DNA from: Morinoia aosen
Taxonomy: Eukaryota > Arthropoda > Malacostraca > Amphipoda > Talitridae
Length of the DNA stretch: 64,000 nt
Assembly (NCBI GenBank): GCA_030386875.1
Contig: CM059575.1
Span: 19,926,293-19,990,292, forward strand
Reading direction: 5' to 3'
Both the position numbers and the translations under genes were made by a program. Position 1 is the first letter of the stretch. The number at the start of each line of letters is the position of its first letter. Below the pieces are notes generated by a model. That model did no database searches. It saw only the letters and a program-made list of their open reading frames with translations, and was not told the DNA's origin. Shown here in pieces: positions 46,943 to 58,594 of the stretch.

Positions 46943-46959
46943 TGTAGTCAGATATAATG

Positions 46960-47812
46960 AAAAATTAACTTTCTCTTTGTGCTTGGATTTATTCGAATCC
47001 CACACACATGCTCGCTCTAGTTACAGAGACGGTTGAGAGGGAGGAAGTCGGTGCATTGCAGACCATGCATCTGACTGCAACCCTTTACCGCTATCTGAGA
47101 CTGCATCTCTTCCTCTCAGCGCCATCCATCAGTCTAGATAACGCAAATCTCCGTCTCGTGGTACGAGAAGCTGCTCGACTTGAGTGTGCCTTGTCGGCGA
47201 TGATGGAGTATGATAGCCGCATTTGTTGGACAATTTCCCTGCGTTCGTATTCCTCTCTAAAACGGAAGGCTTATTTTACTGAGATGAATTATTGAGAGGC
47301 GTGCGCTCTCAGACAAGGATTCGTTCACTTAGAGTGTGTCCGTCTCTTCATCGTACATCAGTCACACAGTTGATGCTCAAATAGATGGGCTTGTGTTGAG
47401 CTATTAAAATATTTTTTTGAGCTCAGATCAATGTACCAGTGGCCTGAGAAATGCCCACGTTCTTTAAAGAAACCTAATACCCAAATTTTGAATAAGAATA
47501 CCCAATTTGCGACTTATAAAAATGTGCATGAATGCTTCGTATGATGACGAATTTTTGCTTTCGTCATGCCTCCTCTTCTGTTTTGTTAAATAGTGTAGAT
47601 TCGTTTTGTCTATCCCATAATTTTAGTTAACGAAGAGAAATCTTGATCAACGAATAACGTATTTTCTTGCATGATACATTACAGATTGGTTTTGCAACGG
47701 AAGGCATTTCATCGACAGTGACGAAATGCTCACGATAGTTGTGTAGCGTTACCGACTCAAAAGACACAAGTGCGTGCAATTTATACGTGCTGCTAAACTA
47801 GATCTGAAAACG
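46960..47812 (+). other. Possible 5' flank of the exon at 47813
   Basis: A 95-codon ORF (47008-47295) has no domain. TATAAAAA near 47514 is a weak TATA candidate without a clear initiator. If 47813 is a start codon, the immediate upstream bases would be 5' UTR. Confidence 0.3.
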
Positions 47813-48111
47813 ATGCTACTACCGTACCAGTTGCGTGGTCACCTGCTGCTGGCGCTGGCCGGTGCGCTGGTGGTGTGTCTGGCCGACGACAGCACCCAAG
47901 TGGCACACACCCCTGGAGACCGCCAGCCGCACGACGTGCCTTACCCGCGGCAGCGCAGCAACGGGCTGCGGGCCAACGCCGTGCGTGGCAACGCATCCCA
48001 TCTCGCCCGGCGCCGTGGCGGCGCAAACTCGCAGAACCTGAACCCGCATCTTGGACACCGGCGGCCTCGCAGGATGAGCACCAGGCATCTTCTCGCTTCC
48101 CACCGGTCTGG
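47813..48111 (+). CDS. First coding exon of a secreted protein, unrecognised
   Basis: ATG at 47813 (context GAAAACGATG) opens 99 codons. Residues 1-24 form a textbook signal peptide: a short polar start, a hydrophobic core (LLLALAGALVVCLA), then ADD as a likely cleavage site. The rest is Arg- and Asn-rich, has no cysteine, carries one N-glycosylation motif (NAS, 60-62), and has basic clusters RRR (66-68) and RRPRR (83-87) like prohormone processing sites. The exon is far more GC-rich than its surroundings. G|GTGAGT at 48112 is a consensus donor and leaves phase 2, with the next residue glycine. Later exons were not located. Could be a neuropeptide-like or cuticular secreted protein; I cannot name it. 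Confidence 0.5.
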
Positions 48112-48120
48112 GTGAGTACC
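48112..48120 (+). other. Splice donor of the secreted-protein exon
   Basis: GTGAGTACC directly follows CTGG. Reading through gives a stop within the next codon, which fits an intron start. Confidence 0.5.
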
Positions 48121-49336
48121 ATTTGATGGCATGCGAACGTAGGCACCGTGAAAATTGTCTCAAGGTAGGTACTCGAAATGAATTTTAATGCCTCGTGGTC
48201 GTGAATATGTTTTGCTTGTGTTCCAAACGTTTTACAATGGTTCATGAATGTGTCTGGGTAAGTGCCATATGGAGCACGTGTTTTTCTTGATGTGCGAGAG
48301 AAAAATGTCTTCAACAACTTTAGGTGACACTGGGGAGGAAATATCGGAGGCCTTCCTGGACCAACATTTTTCATGTTTGAGTATATTGTTTTGTCTGCTT
48401 GGCGAGATCGCTTCATTAATCACTAAATAACCTGAATTTTTCATCTAAAAACATAGATCAGTTAATATCTCCACAGATTTCTATAGACACTTTTTTATCG
48501 GTGACTGAACGCATGGCGGCTATATTTGACGTGTGAGGCGCTTGGTCATCACGGCGCGTTCAACTTGTCTTCACGCTTTATTTTGTACGCTCAAAGACAT
48601 TAACGGGAACTATAATGGCGTCTCCAAGTGGAGGCATGCCTTAACTTCTTGTCAATAGAGCTCTGCCCCGCGTTGTGTCCCTCATGAAAGATGGTGATTT
48701 TCTTCTCTTTCACTATCTTTCTTTTTTTTCTTCGACATGAAATCGATTAGGTCGGTATATGCGATCTATTCCCCTCACAAGATTATTTTTCTGCGCCGAC
48801 CATACATGCATTTTATTTCACAACAAGTTAACTTTATTCTTCAGATACGCTCTCTAAGAATCCGTTGTGATTGTAAGGCAATTTGAGCCAAGCGGTGTTT
48901 AGAGAACCTGTTCGGTAATGCTGATATTAAAAGCTTAAAGTTACGGTCGTGGATTTACAGTACAAGTTTTCAACTACTACTATTCAGTCGCTTACGACTG
49001 TTCAGTCTGTTGTCTAAGATTAATTCCCGACGTCAGTTATAACTTTTCTAAATGCATGCTCGATGCGCGAGTCTGTATAAATATCTACGTGGAAATATAA
49101 CTCAGAAGCTAATTCATACTATCGGCCAGTAGATACCGGGTTTGTTACGTGCCTGCTGCTGCTGTCCTGTAAAATGACATTCTTTTAACGCCAATGTAAT
49201 CGTCAGAACGGCAGCGGTTATTTAATTCTTATGGCGCACTCCGTCTAAAGCAATCTTCATTGCTTTGCTCTGCCGTGCTTTCCGGGGTTGGTTCGCATTG
49301 ACTCCAGCAATGCAGTGCTGCCGTATCATTCTTTCT
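48121..49336. other. Probable intron or intergenic DNA
   Basis: AT-rich, with no convincing acceptor plus coding exon. Would be intronic if the exon ending at 48111 continues to the right. Confidence 0.35.
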
Positions 49337-49547
49337 TTAACGCACTAACTGCGGCGGGTTGAACTGAAGTTTCAACTCAAATTAAAGTTAATTTTAGAGA
49401 TCAATTTTGAAAAGAACGAGCATTAAATAGATCGATGTTTTTATTAAGGATTTATGAAAGTTGAGTTTACGACTGTTGGTCGGTCTACAGCATTATGAAA
49501 ATCCCCTCTGTGATCGCCTGTGAGTCACGTCGCAGTCAAAGTGTTAA
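49337..49547 (-). mobile_element. Family M1 element, TTAA at both ends
   Basis: Left end TTAACGCACTAACTGCGGCG, right end GTCGCAGTCAAAGTGTTAA. The central CACCGGTGG site is degraded to CGCCTGTGA. Confidence 0.85.
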
Positions 49548-50721
49548 ATGATCTCGCACAGGCCATCACCTACCTTATTTGTTATTGTCTTATTTTGTCA
49601 CTTACTTGTACGTCGAGATTGTGCTTCTTAAGTTTATACCTACATTTTGATTGAATTTCTACTCGATTTTAAGGTCCTTTTCGCGAAGGGATGGTTGATT
49701 GATATTGTTGTGAATTTTGTATTCCATCGAACTAAAGCGTGGGTGTGAGTTTTGGCAGAATTAACCGAGAATTCTGGTGTCATTTCATGCCACGGGGAAC
49801 TGTAAAATCCCGTTCTATTTTGTTTTGAGCGATCGGGTTCTAAAGTAAGTGGAACCTTACGTTGTTTTTTTAATCATCTTTTCACATGAGGATATTTTCA
49901 CTGTGTAGAAGCTGGGTTTGTTTTCGAGGATGACTCGCCTTGTTAGCTTTGGGCTTCCCGCTTCAGTGTGTTCAAGTAATATGAGGCGAAAGGTAAACAA
50001 ACCGTATTGGGGTAAACAACAGGATTTTAATAAAAAGATGCGGTGGCACGGAGCTCGCTAGTGCATTTCGCTCGTTTCTAAGACCAGTACACGCGCGAGA
50101 AAGCGGTGTGAGGAGAGCAAGCAGTGCAAAAACAGCCAAGTACTTGTGCCCATCACGTGTCTCGAGACTTGTTGCGTGCCTCGAGACATAAATTGTCGTC
50201 AATAACATAGCTGGCTTGCTACTTACGTAAAATATGCCTCTGTGTTATGCACACAGTGAACACCACAGCTTCTCTTTGAGTCTCCTCGTTTAAGTCGGTA
50301 AAACACGCATCGTGATACTCTGCAGTTCACGTATTTAAAGTATTATGTTTCGAAACGACCGAACGGAACTAATTAAATAACCCCCAATACTCGTATGAGG
50401 ACAGTGTGTTGTCAAAACGGTAGGAAGCACACGTCATGGTCGGTCAAAATTATTTTATGTTAAAAAAATTGGATTACAAAACATTTTTAACTGATTGGTT
50501 TTGCGTCTTTGATGAACTTATAATTATCTCTAATTTCGAGGTCCAAACAGTTTTCTAAGTCGCGTATATCCCTGAAGGAAAATTCTTGTTGTTATCTGTA
50601 GAGTTTTTCCCGTTTTCTTTAGCTATATTTGCTGGGTTTCTTGCTAATAGTCGTCCTCAACCTTGAGGCTTCGCCTGGTCACAAATAAAATATTCTCACT
50701 TGGTACTCGGGACACAGGAGG
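49548..50721. other. No gene supported
   Basis: AT-rich. A 78-codon minus-strand ORF (50208-49972) has no domain. Confidence 0.5.
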
Positions 50722-50948
50722 TTAACACGTTTTTTATGATGAGTTAAACTAAAGGTCAACATTCAATTCAAATTTGAAATCAATTGTAGTTATAAATTTT
50801 GAAAATACCAAACATTAACTGGATTGTGCCTCTTTTTAGCTTTCATTAAGTATTTAGAAAAATTGGACTTCTGACTACTGGTCGGTCAGCTGTATTATGT
50901 AAATCCCCTCAGTGACCCCCGGTGGGTTCTTTCGCAGGAAACGTGTTA
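50722..50948 (-). mobile_element. Family M1 element, TTAA at both ends
   Basis: Left end TTAACACGTTTTTTATGATG, right end TTCGCAGGAAACGTGTTAA. Ends differ from the CACTTTGACTGCGG type, so this is the second end-type of the family. Confidence 0.85.
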
Positions 50949-51041
50949 AGCTGATTGAGAACCATGCCTCATGATACTCCGACTAGCCCCCTCTGGGAGC
51001 ATAGGACAGGCAATAGGCTTAGGCTAGCTGCGTTTGTGCAT

Positions 51042-51380
51042 CATTAGGGTAGCCAGTACTCATAGGGTAGGTTTTTTTTCACAGAATTTTCTTGACGGGA
51101 CCCCCTAAAAAGGTGAGGTCGATAGAAAAAATGATACTGGTAAAGTTTCAGACCATTTGAACATCGCTAATTCGTGCCCCAACGGCCTCAAAGTTCTGAA
51201 AAATCGCGAAAAATGCCATTTTTCAGGACTTTGAGGCGGTTGGGGCACGGGTTAACGATGTTCAAATGGTCTGAAACTTTACCAGTATGATTTTTTCTAT
51301 CAACCTCACCTTTTTAGGGGGTCCCGTCAAGAAAATTCTGTGAAAAAAAATCAACCCTATTAGTACTGGCCACCCTAATG
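51042..51380. mobile_element. Near-perfect palindromic miniature element
   Basis: Arms of about 160 bp (51042-51203 and about 51219-51380) pair with few mismatches. Outer ends are CATTAGGGTAGCCAGTACT and the complement CATTAGGGTGGCCAGTACT. Inner tracts include TTCTTGACGGGACCCCCTAA and GTAAAGTTTCAGACCATTTG. The two arms are so similar that the insertion looks young or is kept alike by gene conversion. Confidence 0.9.
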
Positions 51381-51404
51381 TATCATATGCTGTTGGGACT
51401 GGCG

Positions 51405-51707
51405 CCCCTCAGGGGAGACACTGTTAGGGTACTTCAGTTGCAGGTAGGCCTCCGGGACTTCTGTCTTTCGTGCACACTTTTTTTCTTTCCGTTTTGGTGC
51501 CTTCTTCGTTATCGCTTCTTTTTCATTTCTTCCTCTCCTTTCTTAACTTGCTCTCTCTATGTGCAAGGTATCCTGTTTGAGGACACACCTTGTCCATAGA
51601 ATCCCCGGTCTCTACAGTTTATTCTAAATGGTCCATTTTCTTCATTCTCTCGAGATCCCCTTTTTTGTTGCTAGCGAGTCTTAAACTAACTAATGTAATA
51701 ATAATAC
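51405..51707 (+). mobile_element. S1 retroposon, divergent, long subfamily
   Basis: Starts CCCCTCAGGGGAGACACTGT, lacks much of the 5' third, and holds the central insert (GTGCAAGGTATCCTGTTTGA). It ends ACTAACTAATGTAATAATAA. Begins 24 bases after the palindromic element. Confidence 0.75.
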
Positions 51708-52027
51708 TTTGATTGGCTTATGAGAGGAGTCAATTCGGTTGAATAGCATTTTATCTTTTCGAAGCCTTGAACGAATTTAAAAAACTTGAAGTGTCAGAGT
51801 ATTAGTACGACTTTAAAATTTGTACATGGATGTGAGAGCTGTTGCAGCTGGCGTAGAGACGCGGGCCTGTTGCCTCCTCCATCTTTTCCTTCAAGTTTTG
51901 TTGGCTCTCTGCCCCTGAGGCGAGTGAAATTCTATGCGCGTGATATCATTTGGATCATTGCTGGGCCTAATTATCCAATTTTTACGTTTAACTCGTTCTT
52001 ACCATCGAAATATTATTTAGTATTTTC

Positions 52028-52388
52028 CCTCAAAGGGATACAACTATTGTATCTATGGGAATTAGCGCTCCCAGTGGGAAAATGTGAGGGCCTGAGCTCA
52101 GAGTTAAGTAGGCTTTCTTTTTGTTGAAATAAAAGTTTTTTTGCTATGTTACGGACCACCTATTTTCGGTTCACTACTGTCCTGTTTTTGAGAACCTCTG
52201 ACTTTCTTTTTCAACCTTCATCTTATTTTATGAACTTTTTTCTCAACTTACTGTTTCTATGCCCCTTCTGCATAGATCCCTCATTCTCTTATCTCCATAC
52301 TAAATGGTGCCTTCTTCCTTCCTCTTTTCGAGACACTCTATTTTTGTAGCGGTTAGGGAGGCTTAAACTAACTTATAATCTAATCTTG
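52028..52388 (+). mobile_element. S1 retroposon, full length, perfect duplication
   Basis: TTTAGTATTTTC occurs at 52016-52027 and again at 52389-52400. The hairpin GATACAACTATTGTATC is intact. Short subfamily. Confidence 0.93.
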
Positions 52389-52400
52389 TTTAGTATTTTC

Positions 52401-53076
52401 ACTAAAACATCTTTGTACGCTTACTGCAAAATGGCTTTTCTAGGCCCAAATATCCTCATCTCGCTCGTTCTTTTCATGGTAACCGACAGTCCCGAGTTAT
52501 TTCAAAAGTGCGTTAACTGATGCAGAATCGACTGAGTATTGAAACTTCTGCCTATTTTCGTAGAAGTTGTTCTTAATTAATTTATGCGAGGTTTTATGAC
52601 TGGTGTATAGTGTGAGCGTATCGCATTTCTGGGACTGGGATTTTCATAAATGAATGAGCGGTTGATGGCTCCGTGGAATTAATGAGTTAGTAGCTCTGAC
52701 GGTTGAGGCGGTTAGCTAACATCAGAACGACGCTAACTAAATAAGATCCGACGGATCATAGAATATCACTTCCTCGTTATAAAAATATCACTTGTTTCAT
52801 TGTTGGCAACTGAGTTGTAAGTGTTGTGCAGAGGCGTTCTCGAATAATAAAAACACATTTCAGTGGCAAGGAATCTGTGTGTGCTGTTTGAAAGCGGTTT
52901 CGAATCGGGGAAAAAACATCTTTTAATATTAACGAATTACTCGAGGAAAAAATATCACTCATTTCGGGATAAATGGTTTCTGAGGTCCGAGAAAATAAAT
53001 ATTAAATTGAAAAGAACGAAATTTAGGGTTGCCAATTTCATACAAACTTGTGAAGCGTCAAATGATTCTTTAATCC
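52401..53076. other. No gene supported
   Basis: AT-rich. The ORF at 52863-53126 lacks an ATG and any domain. Confidence 0.5.
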
Positions 53077-53303
53077 TTGACACGTTTCCTCTCATGTGTT
53101 TCATCGAAGTTCAATATTCAAATTAAATTTAAACTCAACTGTAGTAAACATTTTTTAAAATAAAAGACATTAAGTGGATAGTACCTTTATTTAGCTTTCG
53201 TAAAGCTAAAGATTGAGTTAGTGACTGCATGTCGGTAATGCAGCAGCATTATGAGAATCCTCTTAGTGACAACCGGTGGGTCCCTTCGCAGGAAACGTGT
53301 TAA
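53077..53303 (-). mobile_element. Family M1 element
   Basis: Left end TTGACACGTTTCCTCTCATG, right end TTCGCAGGAAACGTGTTAA. Second end-type. GACAACCGGTGGGTC is the altered palindrome. Confidence 0.83.
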
Positions 53304-54424
53304 TTGATATCTGTATTATTACGGCGTGGTTTTAAAACAATGAACGAAGCCTCAAAATAAGCAGGAGAAGGCTTCGCGACGGACAGCAATTTTGGAGCCG
53401 CTGTGTTACTTCTCTTTAGAGAAGTGACCTAATTGATATTATATTTTTGTTTTGTGTACAGGTAGTGTTTAACTTACTCTGTGCTGCCTGGACTTTTTTC
53501 AATGAATAGAGTAATGATAATTTGAAACCCGAATGAGAGTCTAGTTTTCGCAAATTGAATAATGTTGATGATTAATAAATAAAATCACGTTTCCTAAACT
53601 TTTTGTGAACCTGATTGATCAATTCCTCGGTATTCTTTCGAGTGTTAGGCAGCTCACTCAATAGGCATAATATTGATTACAAATGTTCCAAAGTACAAAG
53701 ATCCTAGCGCTACAATGAAGAACACTAACGAAAAATCTCTGCCGTACTTTCAGTATTTCCTTGCCCATGCATATTTCACTTACTGCCAATAGAATTTCGT
53801 TTTCGTGAACGTTTGCCGTCTTGTTCAGCAACAGCAACACTTTGCAGTGTGAGAGGTGCTGCGATCAAGGTCGTATTTCAACCATTGGGATTTTACGACA
53901 GCCATCATTGAAGTAGGTGTAACGAGTAGTAAAATAACAAGTAATTATAAAATGAAAGGCAATGAGCATGCAATAGTTAAAACTACTATTAGAGGTGTTA
54001 AGTAATTATAAGAGAAGTCTAAGCAAATCACTGTGGGTTTTCACACGTCATCTCTGTGGATTCTTAATTTTAGGATTCCCTGCGCGTGAAGCTTCGTGCG
54101 AAGTTACTTGACTGATAGTTAGAGTAAACACATGTTGACTTGAGTCGTGCTTTTGTTGGTTCAGTCCTCGGCTTAGCGCCGTGTGCGTGTTTGGACAGGT
54201 CCGCTATTTGCAACCGAAGATCGCATTTTGCGCTCCGACGCCACCGCGAAGTGGTTCTGTTGCCAAGCTCCTGTAATGTCTCGCTGGACACCAGGGCTGC
54301 CGAACTCCCCCTTTTCTCACCTATTTCTTTTCCGACTAGCATTGACGACCACTGACAGAAGAAACTGAGGGCTTGTGTTCGAGTTTCATGTGTAAATATA
54401 AATGCTTTATACGGCATAATCACT
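53304..54424. other. No gene supported
   Basis: A 125-codon minus-strand ORF (54447-54070) and overlapping plus ORFs have no recognised domain. Confidence 0.5.
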
Positions 54425-54779
54425 TCCCTTAAAGGGAATACAACCATTGTATCTATGAGAATTAACGCTCCTAGGGGGAAAATGTGAGGCTCCGAGCAGA
54501 GAGTTGGGTAGGCTTCTATTTTGTTTTGTTAAGGACTTATTTTTGGGTCATTGCTATTCTGTTTTTCAGCATCTCTGACTTTTTTATTCACCTTTTATCT
54601 TGTTTCCTAACCTTCCTTCTCAACTTGCTGTTTCTATGTGTACGGGATCTTGTGTGGGATCACATATTGTGCATAGATTCCGCGTTCCCTCTACTTCATG
54701 GTGAATGGTCCTTTCATCCTTCCTGCCTTTGAACATCTTTGCTATGGTAAGGGAGGCTAAAACTAACTTAAATTCAATC
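54425..54779 (+). mobile_element. S1 retroposon, long subfamily
   Basis: Starts TCCCTTAAAGGGAATACAAC and holds the central insert (GTACGGGATCTTGTGTGGGA). Ends ACTAACTTAAATTCAATC. The hairpin is nearly intact (ATACAACCATTGTAT). Confidence 0.87.
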
Positions 54780-55599
54780 ATTATTTGTCATCATCGAGGT
54801 GCCTTTGTCATTCAGTTTTTTCGAGAAACTATTTATCCAAATATTGAAGGTTCAAGTTAAAAGTTAAAGTTGAATGCTCGTGTTGAACATTTGAGTTCTA
54901 AGTTGCTGGTTAAAGTTGAAGAGTTGAGGGGTGTGACTGAGTTGAAGGTTCAACGCCTGAAGAGGCGAACTGAGTGTCTCTCACTCGAAGTAATGAGCTT
55001 GTGAAGTCACGTTCTGCAGCTCTTGAGTGAGGCGAGACGCGGAGGCTGCAAACTGTGCCGAGTGAGGCGTGACCGCGCGTTCCGCTCCGAGTAACAGACA
55101 AGTTCGCCAATTGGGAGAATTCTCTTGAAAATTGCGCCGTGCATTCAAAGTTTGGGCTTGTCTATAACTGTTTTGTCCCACTGTTTCTATCCATCATCTT
55201 GATTTAAACCTAAACCTAAGAAGCTATTGCGGTGAGAGCGTCAGTTGTGAGTGACACCAGATCATTGAAATTAAGGCTACTAAACCCATAAAAGTTTGAT
55301 TATTTTGTGCGTGTATCGTTCTTTCCAACCCCATCTGACACTGGCATCAGATTGTCATCCACATCCAAATGAGGAACTGCCACTCGGCAGTGCACTTGGA
55401 AAAACGAATTAGGGTACGACTTCGGCGAGAAGTACAATATGTTGAGGCTGCCTTTTGGAAGAGCACCGTTCGGTCGTTCCGGACTGCACAAGGTGAGCAC
55501 GATCTCACCACAACCAAACTTCCAGATGTGATGCGTGAATATATCTATTTATCGTAAGTTTTATTTGAATCAAATATGTTCATAGAATTTATTTATGTA
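54780..55599. other. No gene supported
   Basis: 54840-54955 has loosely repeated GTTGAAG/GTTCAAG words. AAG|GTGAGC at 55491 is a strong-looking donor, but the upstream frame gives no recognised protein. Confidence 0.45.
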
Positions 55600-56840
55600 C
55601 AGTATACGTTCGTTGACTTTTGGTCTCTAGAATACGTGTTCGTGGACTTGTTTATGTACTATATACGTCCGGGAATTTTCAGTGTAGAATATGTCTTTGT
55701 GGACTTTTGAACTGTTGAATTTACGTACGTGGACTTATGGTCTGTTGACACTGTTCAGGGATTTTGGTGTGTAGAATATATGTTCGTGGATTTTGGTCTG
55801 TAAAATATGTGTTCGTGGACTTTTGGTCTGTAGAATATGTCGTGGATTTTGGTCTGTAGAATATGTATTCGTGGACTTTTGGTCTGTAGAACATGTCGTG
55901 GATTTTGGTCTGTAGAATATGTATTCGTGGACTTTTGGTCTGTAGAATATGTGTTCGTGGACTTTTGGTCTGTAGAACATGTCATGGGTTTTGGTCTGTA
56001 GAATATGTATTCGTGGACTTTTGGTCTGTAGAATATGTGTTCGTGGACTTTTGGTCTGTAGAATATGTGTTCGTGGACTTTTGGTCTGTAGAATATGTGT
56101 TCGTGGACTTTTGGTCTGTAGAATGTGTGTTCGTGGACTTTTGGTCTGTAGAATATGTGTTCGTGGACTTTTGGTCTGTAGAATATGTATTCGTGGACTT
56201 TTGGTCTGTAGAATATGTGTTCGTGGACTTTTGGTCTGTAGAATATGTGTTCGTGGACTTTTGGTCTGTAGAATGTGTGTTCGTGGACTTTTGGTCTGTA
56301 GAATGTGTGTTCGTGGACTTTTGGTCTGTAGAATATGTCGTGGATTCTGGTCTGTAGAATATGTGTTCGTGGACTTTTGGTCTGTAGAATGTGTTCGTGG
56401 ACTTTTGGTCTGTAGAACATGTCATGGATTTTGGTCTGTAGAATATGTATTCGTGGACTTTTGGTCTGTAGAATATGTGTTCGTGGACTTTTGGTCTGTA
56501 GAATATGTGTTCGTGGACTTTTGGTCTGTAGAATATGTCGTGGATTTTGGTCTGTAGAATATGTGTTCGTGGACTTTTGGTCTGTAGAATATGTCGTGGA
56601 TTTTGGTCTGTAGAATATGTGTTCGTGGACTTTTGGTCTGTAGAATATGTCGTGGATTTTGGTCTGTAGAATATGTGTTCGTGGACTTTTGGTCTGTAGA
56701 ATGTGTTCGTGGTCTTTTAGTCTGTAGAATGTGTGCGTGGACTTTTGGTCTGTATAATATGTTTTGTGGACTCTTGGTCTGAATAATATGTGTTTGGGGA
56801 CTTTTGGTCTGTAGAATATGTGTTCGTGGACTTTTTCAAC
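55600..56840 (+). repeat. Minisatellite, 30-bp unit with 26-bp variants
   Basis: Roughly 37 units of GTAGAATATGTGTTCGTGG plus ACTTTTGGTCT. Shorter ones (GTAGAATATGTCGTGGATTT) are interspersed. Units before about 55790 and after 56690 are degenerate and the middle is homogeneous. Periodic ORFs appear on both strands, and the 26-bp units break their frame. Confidence 0.94.
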
Positions 56841-57513
56841 TGTAATTAGATGAAGCTATGAAATTTGTTATGCCTAGACCATCTATTGTGTGACCAATTT
56901 AGTTGTGTGGAATATGTACGCGGCTTCCAATAAACTGTTCAGACATTCAACCATAGTTCTTAAGAAGATTTGTTGAACATTATTGTATGCCGTCGTCGTT
57001 TGTTTCCAGGGACGGAAATGATGTTTACATTGATGTCTTCAATAATCATCCTTTAAAACTAATGGTGAGGTGAGCTGCAGCGCAATCGTGTTGAAGTTGA
57101 GCGTCATTTGAGACTTCGCTCTCAGAGATAGATATTCAGTGAAGTCCTGCAACCAAAGTATACGTTCATAATTTCGGACCTGCAAACGCAGCTCATGGGT
57201 TCTATTGAAACGAATTTATAAATTGAACTCGGATAAGCTCTGAATAGCTTCTGTAATTGACGATCGCAGCACTTTGATGAAACTACAAAGTAATTTTTTT
57301 CAATATACAAACGTTTGGATACCGACATAATTTAGCTATGAGTCTTGTTCTTTTAAACGTTAAAATTTTCGGTACTATGTACTCTATTTCCATTTGAATT
57401 TGTCGTAGGTTTGGCGAGTTAACAAACTGTCGAAGAGCAACATTCAACCTGTAATTGTCTCCAGCGTTGAGAAGTATAAAGATTTTTGTGTATCGAATTA
57501 TTGTTTTTGAAAA
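56841..57513. other. No gene supported
   Basis: AT-rich spacer between the 30-bp array and the tRNA region. Nothing recognised. Confidence 0.5.
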
Positions 57514-57594
57514 CGCACCCGGGCCTGGATAGGCTTGAACTAACATCCTTCCGGATTACAGCCAAACGCGTAAACCGATTGCGCCACGAAGATG
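57514..57594 (-). pseudogene. Decayed tRNA, Asn family
   Basis: Aligns with the tRNA-Asn genes (GTGGCGCAATCGGTTTACGC, GGCTGTAATCC, GTTCAAGCC) with many substitutions. The acceptor and anticodon stems no longer pair well, and the loop would read GTA. Clearly a dead copy. Confidence 0.8.
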
Positions 57595-57821
57595 GAAATT
57601 TGTCAGAAAATATCTTCATTGATAATTAACTCAAATTAAACTAATTTATCGTGGATGAAAAAGAAAAACATCGACACCTGAAGTAATTAGTAATTTTCTT
57701 ATAATTTTGTTCAGGAATTAAACGGGAGCAGAACTGTTGCAACTGCGTATGTTTGAATTAATAAGAAATAAGGGAATTACATCGAAGTATCCGCTGCGGT
57801 AACTTATGACATTAAAAAGTA

Positions 57822-57838
57822 CGCCCCCGGGTGGGCTC

Positions 57839-57878
<40 letters not shown>

Positions 57879-57895
57879 AATTGCGCCACGGAGGC
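57822..57895 (-). tRNA. tRNA-Asn (GTT)
   Basis: A 74-nt cloverleaf. The acceptor GCCTCCG pairs with CGGGGGC (one G-U), discriminator G. D arm GCGC/GCGC. Anticodon stem TTCGG/CCGAA encloses CTGTTAA, anticodon GTT. T arm GGTGG-TTCGAGC-CCACC. AAAAA at about 57814 is a Pol III terminator on the minus strand. Confidence 0.97.
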
Positions 57896-58594
57896 AGTAA
57901 TTCTTACCTTATGCTCTAGTATAATATTTAGTATACTTAAAATATTACTTTCGGTGGTCACGTATTACTTACTATTTCACCTTCGTGTTTTTTATACTAT
58001 TTCCGCCTTTTAATAGCGTTATTCAAAATCAGACTCCGAACTTTACTTCGAAGCTAGAAACCGTCCATGAGATATTAGGCATTGCTTATGGATGAATAAA
58101 AGTGTATGAGTTTCCCTGAAGCTTTTCTGCTCAGTATACTCTATTTAAATTCAGCTTGGAAGTTAAGCCTCTTTGATAAATTTTTCAACTCACGAGTGAG
58201 GAAAGGCCGGTATGCCATGCATTTCGGTTTGTGTTGGATGACTTGAGATACAGCAGACTTGTGCATGGGGTTTGTGTCCAAGATCTTCGCTGTCGTTCCC
58301 CAAGTCTCGCTTGTAACTTGTCCCGCGTTTTTTATTTTGGACGAAAACTGCACTACGAAAGTTATCTATATCTATACTTCAAGCGTTGAGTTGGAACCTG
58401 CACTGGGAAGGAAGCGTTCTGGAATGTGCAGCTTGATTCTTTGCCCTATATCTCTCGGACACGACTTGATTAGTTCTTTGCAAGGATATTGAGAAGTAAC
58501 ACCTGCGAATGAATATGTGCATAATTATTCGCCGGTGTTTGAACATATGTGAACGAATGATATTGCTGCTTCTAAAAGGAATACCACGTTCGTA
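57896..58594. other. No gene supported
   Basis: Spacer between tRNA-Asn and tRNA-Thr genes. Overlapping ORFs of 70 and 77 codons have no domain. Confidence 0.5.

Noticed and set aside
55351-55490. Possible exon ending AAG|GTGAGC, one frame reading RLPFGRAPFGRSGLHK
   Set aside because: It loosely recalls the PFG motif of retrotransposon reverse transcriptases, or a peptide precursor, but the match is too short and no neighbouring domain supports it.
55755-56557. Long ORFs on both strands over the 30-bp array
   Set aside because: 26-bp variant units break the frame, and opposite-strand ORFs of equal quality indicate repeat artefacts.
10380-56840. CRISPR array
   Set aside because: The repeats are direct tandem units without unique spacers, in a eukaryotic setting.
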